Position numbers and translations under genes: made by a program. A DNA stretch of 16,532 nucleotides, from NCBI GenBank assembly GCA_023227695.1, contig JALNVE010000035.1, positions 1-16,532 on the forward strand, read 5' to 3'. Under the pieces are notes generated by a model that had not been told where the DNA came from, made no database searches, and was given only the letters and a program-made list of their open reading frames with translations. Shown piece after piece: positions 1 through 4,882 of this stretch. Source of the stretch: Paludibacteraceae bacterium (lineage in GTDB: Bacteria > Bacteroidota > Bacteroidia > Bacteroidales > Paludibacteraceae). How positions within the stretch are numbered: position 1 is the first letter of the stretch; every line of letters begins with the position of its first letter.

Positions 1-107
1 AAAAAAATAAAAAAAATAAAAATCACATAGTTAATCTACTATGTTAAATAATTTTTTTATTGCTAATAATTATATAATATTGCATCACCGTAAAAGAACA
101 AAGAGGA

Positions 108-127
108 TGCAAATCAATTGATTTGCA
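108..127. promoter_or_regulatory. 20-bp perfect palindrome, candidate operator
   Basis: The 20 bases are self-complementary, with half-site TGCAAATCAA and centre AATT. The left end overlaps GATGCA (106-111), which can pair with TGCATC at 81-86, so two alternative foldings exist. A dimeric regulator could bind the duplex, but no promoter box can be placed confidently beside it. The first gene is 368 bp downstream. The palindrome is seen directly; an operator role is inference. Confidence 0.35.
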
Positions 128-238
128 GAATCAACTATTAAAGTAAAGACATTAGACATTTTATCTCTGAATGACAAAACAGTGGCATGGCATGGACCAA
201 CCAAAAACCACTACTCTACATTCTGAGAAAAAGTAATT

Positions 239-345
239 CGTTTCAAAAAAAAGAAAACATTTTCTATTGCGGTTGGATTGGAGTTTCCTTGTGCGTGAAC
301 AAACACGCCCATACAACCGTTTCAAAAATAAAAAAAACATTTTTC
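239..345. repeat. pair of A-rich direct repeats
   Basis: CGTTTCAAAAA, followed by an A-rich stretch and ACATTTT(T)C, occurs at 239-264 and again at 318-345, 79 bp apart. The copies differ by a few bases and a 2-base length change. Composition is very A-rich, so chance similarity is possible. No other feature explains the repeat. Confidence 0.35.
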
Positions 346-465
346 TTCACAAGTATCCATACTTGCGAGGTGGGGTTATGTTAACTAAACACCACTTGCT
401 CAAGTCATGTTTCAATTGTGAAGGTGTGCTCATTTTTTCCATAAATCAAAATTCCCATCTATAGT

Positions 466-487
466 ATTTTCTCAAAACTACATTCAC
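466..487 (+). promoter_or_regulatory. promoter-like element shared with the 7072 gene
   Basis: ATTTTCTCAAAACTACATTC immediately precedes the first gene. It closely matches ATTTTCTAAAACTATATTCG (7004-7023) ahead of the YD-repeat gene, with one inserted base and three substitutions over about 21 positions. TACATTCA (479-486) would be a poor -7 box of the TAnnTTTG type. It would place the transcript start at about 493, giving an almost leaderless message if ATG 495 is used, or a leader of about 14 nt for ATG 507. No clear -33 TTTG lies at the right distance. Confidence 0.3.
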
Positions 488-494
488 AAAAAAA

Positions 495-1145
495 ATGAAA
501 AACACAATGAAACAACTAACAAAAGAAACACCATGGAAGGTAAAAAGAGCCCGGCTACTCTTTTTCCTTGCACTATCTTTTTGTCTGACGAATATTCAGG
601 CTCAGACAAAAATGGTGAAGGTCATGAAAAACGGCTCCGTCGTTTTTGAGACCAGCGTATCCGACATTGATAGCGTCATTTTCTATCATCCCAAATCAGG
701 GGAAGATGTTCTTTCCTCAGATTATCTGATCGTAAGCAAAAGCAATGGCTCTTTGGCTGGTCAATCTTCTCTTGACGACATCAGTAATCTCACTTTTTCA
801 AACAATGATCTCGTTCTGAAACCAAAGAAAGGAGCCTCTGAGGCTTATCTTTTCTCCTCCATCAGCAAAGTCAGCTTCAATGAAGGCGGTGTGTCTGGAA
901 CAGAAGAGATTTACAACCAATCAGGCATTAACGCCTATCTTTCCTCTCAAGGCGAAATTAGGGTTGAGTCTGACTCTCAAGTTCTCTCTCTGACTCTATT
1001 TAGCGGAGAAGGCAAAATTTGGGGAGAAAGCTCTTCCAACACAATGTTCATCTCTCATCTTCCAATTGGAATTTACATTCTCCGGATTGAAACCACACAA
1101 GGTTTCTTGGTAAAAAAGATTATTAATCATTCAAATATCAGGTAA
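495..1145 (+). CDS. secreted protein with three 24-residue repeats and a T9SS-like C-terminal domain
   Basis: No named family is recognised for the body of this 216-residue protein. A basic N-terminus (KVKRAR) and hydrophobic stretch ending in NIQAQ (about residues 15-37) form a signal peptide. Residues 40-63, 78-101 and 105-128 are three copies of a 24-residue module of the pattern hydrophobic strand, K-x-x-G-S, hydrophobic strand, S-x-x-D-I-x-x-[VL]-x-F; the third is the most diverged. Residues about 135-216 resemble the type A sorting domain of the type IX secretion system: LTLFSGEGK, then ISHLPIGIYILRIE and a final VKKIIN, though a YPNP motif is missing. If that is right, it is exported through the outer membrane and attached to the surface. 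ATG 507 is an alternative start. Only 2 bases separate it from the next gene, which carries one copy of the module, so the two are almost certainly co-transcribed. Confidence 0.8.
   Translation: MKNTMKQLTKETPWKVKRARLLFFLALSFCLTNIQAQTKMVKVMKNGSVVFETSVSDIDSVIFYHPKSGEDVLSSDYLIVSKSNGSLAGQSSLDDISNLTFSNNDLVLKPKKGASEAYLFSSISKVSFNEGGVSGTEEIYNQSGINAYLSSQGEIRVESDSQVLSLTLFSGEGKIWGESSSNTMFISHLPIGIYILRIETTQGFLVKKIINHSNIR
612..878 (+). repeat. three coding copies of a 24-residue module (fourth copy at 1226-1297)
   Basis: The copies span 612-683, 726-797 and 807-878 and encode aligned 24-residue segments. All end in I-[DS]-x-[VL]-x-F, with a G-S or K-G turn at positions 8-10. The related copy in the next gene (residues 27-50) shares MKNGSVVF exactly with copy 1. 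The two gene copies differ at many synonymous positions, so the similarity is at protein level and not from recent DNA duplication. From general knowledge, segments of the form K-x-D/N-G-x...S-E-I-D-S-I-x-F recur near the N-termini of many Bacteroidales exported proteins. Confidence 0.65.
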
Positions 1146-1147
1146 TC

Positions 1148-2950
1148 ATGAAAACTGCATTCATAAAATTGTGCACAGCAGTAATCCTGCTATTTACATC
1201 TACAATACTTTTTGCCCAAAGAGAAAGTATCTATATGATGAAGAACGGTTCAGTCGTATTCCAATCAACCGTTTCAGAGATAGACAGTATCGTATTCGAA
1301 ACACAATCCGAATCTCAAAAATCCAACTTCACTGAATCATTAAACGGAACAGACTTAGACATGGTATATGTGCAGGGTGGTGCTTTCAAAATGGGCTGTT
1401 CAGAATCGGACAACAACTGTGAAACCACTGAGCTGCCTGCCCACAACGTAACACTCAGCGACTACTACGTGAGCAAATACGAAGTGACAAACGCACAGTG
1501 GGAGGCTGTCATGAACGATGGCACATCGAAAGACAACAAGCCAAAAACAACCATCACCTGGTATGACGCTGTAACATTCACTTGTAAACTCAGCGAACTA
1601 ACCGGAAAGAAATACAGGTTAGCTACTGAGGCGGAATTTGAATTTGCTGCCAGAGGCGGAGTCAAAAGCAAAGGTTACCTTTACTCAGGCAGCAACAACG
1701 CCGACGATGTGGCATGGAACTCAAGCAATGTTCCAGAGCAGTGTTTTGGCTATGGCGACTCAAAAACATGCTATCCCGGAGGGGCTCAAGAGGTAGGTAC
1801 CAAAGCTCCCAACGAACTCGGCATTTACGACATGAGCGGAAACGTGTACGAATGGATGTACGACAACTGGGGTAAATTTGATGAATCAGGAGCAGACGTC
1901 ACAAACCCAGTCACCATTCACAAACATACTCAGAAAGTACGCCGCGGCGGTAGTCACGACCAACCTGCATCAGAGAGCCGTGTTTCTGCCAGAAAAATAC
2001 GTTCTATCGAAGGCAAAGACGGTTCTATCGGATTCCGTCTCGCCCTCTCCGTTACCGACTCACGCCCAGCTGGAATGGACGATCCCTGCGACATTCATCA
2101 ACCACCTACTACAGGAGGAGTGAAGGGTTTTCGTGACGAACGACTAATCACAGCCGAAGGAGAGATCTGGGTAAACGAAAACTACGGATATCCGTATGTC
2201 CTTATTATAAATGAGAACGCTGCCATTACAGGCATGATGTACAACAGCAATCTGTTTCAACCAGCCTCCGGCGAATGGTATACGCTTAACTGTTACTCTC
2301 TGAATATTGTCTCATCCACAGGTACCACATCAAAGTACATCTATTACATGATAGACAAAGACAATATGTCAATGATGCCAGAAGGTGGAATGCCAGGAAG
2401 ATGGCAACGTAAATCCATTCAAGATATCGCAGGAGCAGAAAATATCAGCGTGCCAGTTATTGCCCAACCTAAGAATCCCGAAGAGTTGGCTCCTGTTGGT
2501 TACAATATAGATATGAGCAACCCACCTACCAACGAGCAAGACCCACGTCTAATCGAAGGTCCAGACATGGCGTGGTTGCAAGACAATGTTGCCCTTGGAG
2601 CGGGAGGAACCCACAGATACCGTTTCGACTTCGACTCAGAAAACCATGCGCGATTCGTTGTTTGGGATCCACCTTCATCAACAGGATTAGCTCAGGGAAC
2701 TTGGTTTACCGTAGACAACACTTTCCTTCGAATAACCAAAGATGGAAAAAACTACGACTATCTTTACACCGTCTCCGAAGATGGCAAGAAGTTTTACCAC
2801 ATTTCCTTCCAAGGATATGAACCTGGCGACTTTAGACTATTCGACAAAGTTAATGCAAGTGACGTTCCCGATTGGATAGAACCAACCATGTTTCCTTACG
2901 AAACAATGGACACCGGATGTTCTACCTACACTCCACCTGCAGGAGAGTAG
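1148..2950 (+). CDS. secreted FGE/SUMF1-fold protein with two lipocalin-like C-terminal units
   Basis: The 600-residue protein starts with a signal peptide (1-24, cleavage after LFAQ), then one 24-residue module (27-50) matching the upstream protein. Residues 72-300 are a formylglycine-generating-enzyme domain. Its hallmarks are a KYEVTNAQW strand, YRLATEAEFEFAARGG, GIYDMSGNVYEWMYDNW, RRGGS and GFRLA. The cysteine pair that real sulfatase-activating FGE uses, just before the final GFR motif, is absent: residues 266-300 contain no Cys. FGE activity is therefore unlikely and a binding or structural role is inferred, as for GldK/GldJ-type proteins. Residues about 327-403 and 471-566 look like two related beta-rich units, each with a G-[ET]-W-[YF]-T strand followed by an aromatic strand, lipocalin-like in style. 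There is no C-terminal sorting domain. It is probably exported with its neighbour. The ligand is unknown. Confidence 0.8.
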   Translation: MKTAFIKLCTAVILLFTSTILFAQRESIYMMKNGSVVFQSTVSEIDSIVFETQSESQKSNFTESLNGTDLDMVYVQGGAFKMGCSESDNNCETTELPAHNVTLSDYYVSKYEVTNAQWEAVMNDGTSKDNKPKTTITWYDAVTFTCKLSELTGKKYRLATEAEFEFAARGGVKSKGYLYSGSNNADDVAWNSSNVPEQCFGYGDSKTCYPGGAQEVGTKAPNELGIYDMSGNVYEWMYDNWGKFDESGADVTNPVTIHKHTQKVRRGGSHDQPASESRVSARKIRSIEGKDGSIGFRLALSVTDSRPAGMDDPCDIHQPPTTGGVKGFRDERLITAEGEIWVNENYGYPYVLIINENAAITGMMYNSNLFQPASGEWYTLNCYSLNIVSSTGTTSKYIYYMIDKDNMSMMPEGGMPGRWQRKSIQDIAGAENISVPVIAQPKNPEELAPVGYNIDMSNPPTNEQDPRLIEGPDMAWLQDNVALGAGGTHRYRFDFDSENHARFVVWDPPSSTGLAQGTWFTVDNTFLRITKDGKNYDYLYTVSEDGKKFYHISFQGYEPGDFRLFDKVNASDVPDWIEPTMFPYETMDTGCSTYTPPAGE

Positions 2951-2998
2951 TCATAAGTCAATAAGATGGGAATCTTAAAATAAAATACACAAAAAAGC

Positions 2999-3071
2999 TA
3001 TCCGCAGAGTTAAACGTAAGAATCTATCAAAAAAGAATCTTACGTTTATAAACTCTGCGGATTCTGTTTTT
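2999..3071 (+). terminator. strong hairpin terminator of the 495-2950 operon
   Basis: ATCCGCAGAGTT (3000-3011) pairs perfectly with AACTCTGCGGAT (3051-3062). AAACGTAAGA (3012-3021) pairs with TCTTACGTTT (3038-3047). A 3-base bulge (ATA, 3048-3050) lies on the right arm and the loop is A-rich. TCTGTTTTT follows. A further outer pairing, AAAGCTAT (2994-3001) with ATAGCTTT (3080-3087), could lengthen the structure but would compete with the U-tract. It lies about 50 bp after the stop codon at 2950. Confidence 0.8.
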
Positions 3072-3142
3072 CAACACCTATAGCTTTCCTCCTAAAAAAA
3101 TGAAAAAAATCACATTTTCTGCCAACTTAAATGAATGAAAGT

Positions 3143-3150
3143 TATCTTTG
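3143..3150 (+). promoter_or_regulatory. Bacteroidota -7 box TATCTTTG
   Basis: TATCTTTG is a full match to TAnnTTTG. TTTTCTG (3115-3121) sits about where the -33 TTTG would be expected but matches poorly. The predicted transcript start is about 3157, giving a leader of roughly 330 nt for the gene at 3489. Confidence 0.5.
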
Positions 3151-3253
3151 TAGTTTAGAAAAAAGAAAGGCTTTATTCTTTAGAAGCTATTTCCATTTTA
3201 TCGTTAGATTCTTTGAGATAAGTTTTTGAGACATTTTAAGTGCTTTATGAGAA

Positions 3254-3269
3254 AGACAGCGAGCTGTCT
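3254..3269 (+). repeat. 16-base hairpin in the leader
   Basis: AGACAG, loop CGAG, CTGTCT forms a perfect 6-bp stem with a 4-base loop; as DNA it is a 7-bp inverted repeat with a 2-base centre. No T-run follows (ACAAATAAAA), so it is not a standard terminator. It lies about 100 nt into the predicted transcript. Confidence 0.45.
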
Positions 3270-3488
3270 GACAAATAAAAACGTTTAAAATGACCCAAAA
3301 GGCATTCAAAAAATCAACTAAAACTACACTTTGGTTTAAAACAAAAAAGTTTGTGGAAAATCGGAACAGCTTTTTAAGATGATATCTTTCTTTATTCGCA
3401 CATAGGTCATGAGGTTTTACACTTACTTTCTTTGAAAATAAAGTGTCTACTTGCACCCATGACTTACACAATAAAAAAAGGAAAAGAG

Positions 3489-4796
3489 ATGGAAAAACAT
3501 TCTGAAATTCAATTCAAATCGCCAGAGGAAATTGCAGATTTTCAAAATACGCTTTTGAGAAAGCAGATGATGTATATGAAAGAGCATTCGCCATTCTACC
3601 AAAAATTGTTCAAAGAGCATGGCATCCGTTTTGAAGAGATTCAAACAGTGGCAGATTTGCAAAAAGTGCCTGTCACTACAAAGAATGATCTGCAGGAATT
3701 CAACAAAGATTTTTTCTGTGTTTCAATGTCTGAAATCACTGATATCGTAACAACTTCAGGTACATTGGGCGACCCTGTAACGGTAGGTTTGACAAAAAAC
3801 GACTTGGACCGTTTGGCTTACAACGAGAGCCTAACTTTCTCTAACGCTGGTTTGACAAAAAACGATACCATTCAACTGATGACCACCATAGACCGTAGAT
3901 TCATGGCCGGTTTGGCTTACTTCTTAGGTGCTGTGGAGTTGGGCGCAGGAATTATACGTGTAGGAAACGGCATTCCAGAACTGCAGTGGGATTCCATTAA
4001 AAGAATGAATCCAACTTGCTGTATGGCCGTTCCTTCTTTCTTAATGAAACTTATCGACTATGCCGAAGCACACGGCATCGACTATCATAACTGCTCACTT
4101 AAAAAGGCAGTCTGCATCGGCGAAGCATTAAGAAACAAAGACTTTTCATTCAATACCTTAAGTCAGAAACTACACGACCGTTGGCCAGAACTTCACCTAT
4201 TCATGACGTACGCATCCACTGAGATGCAGACAGGTTTCTCTGAGTGTACATACGGCTGCGGCGGACACCTTCAGCCAGAACTGATCATTGCGGAGTTCTT
4301 GGACGATAACGACAAACCTGTTACAGCCGACGAGGCAGGAGAGGTTACCATCACCCACCTTGGCGTTGAGGGTATGCCTCTTGTTCGTTTCAAAACCGGC
4401 GATATGTGCTACCACCACACGGAGCCATGCTCTTGCGGTAGGAACACCATGCGTTTAAGTTCTGTTGTGGGCAGAAAAGGACAGATGATCAAATATAAAG
4501 GTACTACCCTTTATCCTTCTTCATTGTATGATGTGATAGACGATATACAAGGCTTAAGCAATTATGTGATCGAGGTTTCAACCAACGAGATCGGAACAGA
4601 TGATATCCTTATCCGTATCGGAACAACAATCGATCCTGAACATTACGACAAGTTCGAGAAAAAGATCAAGGACCTCTTCCGTGCAAAAATACGTGTGGCT
4701 CCTTCCCTCTCGTTCGAGTCTCCAGAGGTTATCCATACCATCATGTTCCCACAGATGAGCAGAAAGCCAATCAAGTTCATTGATAAGAGAAAATAA
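3489..4796 (+). CDS. phenylacetate-CoA ligase family (PaaK-like adenylate-forming) protein
   Basis: This is an ANL-superfamily enzyme, expected to activate a carboxylic acid with ATP to an acyl-adenylate and transfer it to CoA. Numbering from ATG 3489 (435 aa), the P-loop-like motif TTSGTLGDP is at 88-96, YASTE (aromatic-acid ligase type) at 241-245 and RFKTGD at 300-305. Cys 253, 257, 314 and 316 (ECTYGCGG and PCSCGR) form a probable zinc site known from PaaK-like proteins. The C-terminal RKPIKF supplies the late catalytic lysine region. ATG 3489 is preferred because AAGGAAAAGAG lies just upstream; ATG 3459 in frame is possible, and TTG 3432 is unlikely. Substrate cannot be read from sequence: phenylacetate, indoleacetate or another aryl acid are all possible. 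No phenylacetate-degradation or 2-oxoacid ferredoxin oxidoreductase genes lie in the window. An 86-bp gap separates it from dnaG. Confidence 0.85.
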   Translation: MEKHSEIQFKSPEEIADFQNTLLRKQMMYMKEHSPFYQKLFKEHGIRFEEIQTVADLQKVPVTTKNDLQEFNKDFFCVSMSEITDIVTTSGTLGDPVTVGLTKNDLDRLAYNESLTFSNAGLTKNDTIQLMTTIDRRFMAGLAYFLGAVELGAGIIRVGNGIPELQWDSIKRMNPTCCMAVPSFLMKLIDYAEAHGIDYHNCSLKKAVCIGEALRNKDFSFNTLSQKLHDRWPELHLFMTYASTEMQTGFSECTYGCGGHLQPELIIAEFLDDNDKPVTADEAGEVTITHLGVEGMPLVRFKTGDMCYHHTEPCSCGRNTMRLSSVVGRKGQMIKYKGTTLYPSSLYDVIDDIQGLSNYVIEVSTNEIGTDDILIRIGTTIDPEHYDKFEKKIKDLFRAKIRVAPSLSFESPEVIHTIMFPQMSRKPIKFIDKRK

Positions 4797-4830
4797 TTTA
4801 AAAACGACATAGATGTTCCGAGGCTTTCCT

Positions 4831-4855
4831 TCCGAAGGCTTCGGACTTCTTTCTC
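4831..4855 (+). terminator. small hairpin with pyrimidine tail, possible weak terminator
   Basis: TCCGAA (4831-4836), loop GGC, TTCGGA (4840-4845) is a perfect 6-bp stem, followed by CTTCTTTCTC. The tail is U-rich but interrupted and the stem is short. It may be a weak terminator or attenuator between the ligase gene and dnaG. No promoter box is visible between it and dnaG, which argues for read-through. Confidence 0.35.
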
Positions 4856-4882
4856 AATAGAAAACAAACATTCCCATTTTTG

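Larger units (their letters stand above)
1..494. other. gene-free AT-rich upstream region
   Basis: No convincing gene is visible here. The short open frames at 187-384 and 267-464 overlap each other in different frames. The one at 267 opens with TTG, neither encodes a recognisable domain, and both are rich in residues read from A/T runs. The stretch opens with A-tracts and holds a 20-bp palindrome (108-127), a pair of A-rich direct repeats (239-264 and 318-345), a small GCGTG/CACGC hairpin (293-308) and a weak promoter-like element just before the first gene. It is probably the upstream control region of the operon starting at 495, together with the downstream edge of a gene outside the window. 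Confidence 0.6.
3072..3488 (+). other. long leader region before the adenylate-forming enzyme
   Basis: About 400 bp without a convincing gene separate the terminator from the ATG at 3489. It contains a good -7 box at 3143-3150 and a tight hairpin at 3254-3269. It also holds a 30-codon open frame (3290-3382, basic peptide) and a 94-codon open frame on the other strand (3187-3471). Neither frame looks like a protein gene. If the 3143 promoter drives the 3489 gene, the untranslated leader is about 330 nt. No known riboswitch was recognised. Confidence 0.5.

Noticed and set aside
187..464. Two short overlapping open frames upstream of the first gene
   Set aside because: One starts with TTG. They overlap in different frames, contain no domain, and arise from A/T runs and repeats.
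1361..2047. Active sulfatase-maturing enzyme
   Set aside because: The cysteine pair expected in the C-terminal part of the FGE domain is missing and no sulfatase is nearby.
3290..3382. 30-codon basic open frame in the ligase leader
   Set aside because: Too short to separate from chance in AT-rich DNA, with no clear ribosome binding site; mentioned only as part of the leader finding.
3432..3434. TTG as the start of the PaaK-like gene
   Set aside because: A TTG start would add a non-conserved extension. ATG 3489 has a purine-rich AAGGAAAAGAG just upstream, and ATG 3459 is also better.
3187..3471. 94-codon open frame on the minus strand in the long leader
   Set aside because: No recognisable domain, no promoter in that direction, and it overlaps the start of the ligase gene. 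The composition looks like non-coding AT-rich DNA.
4880..4882. TTG as the dnaG start
   Set aside because: The next codon is ATG (4883), which gives the N-terminus expected for DnaG.
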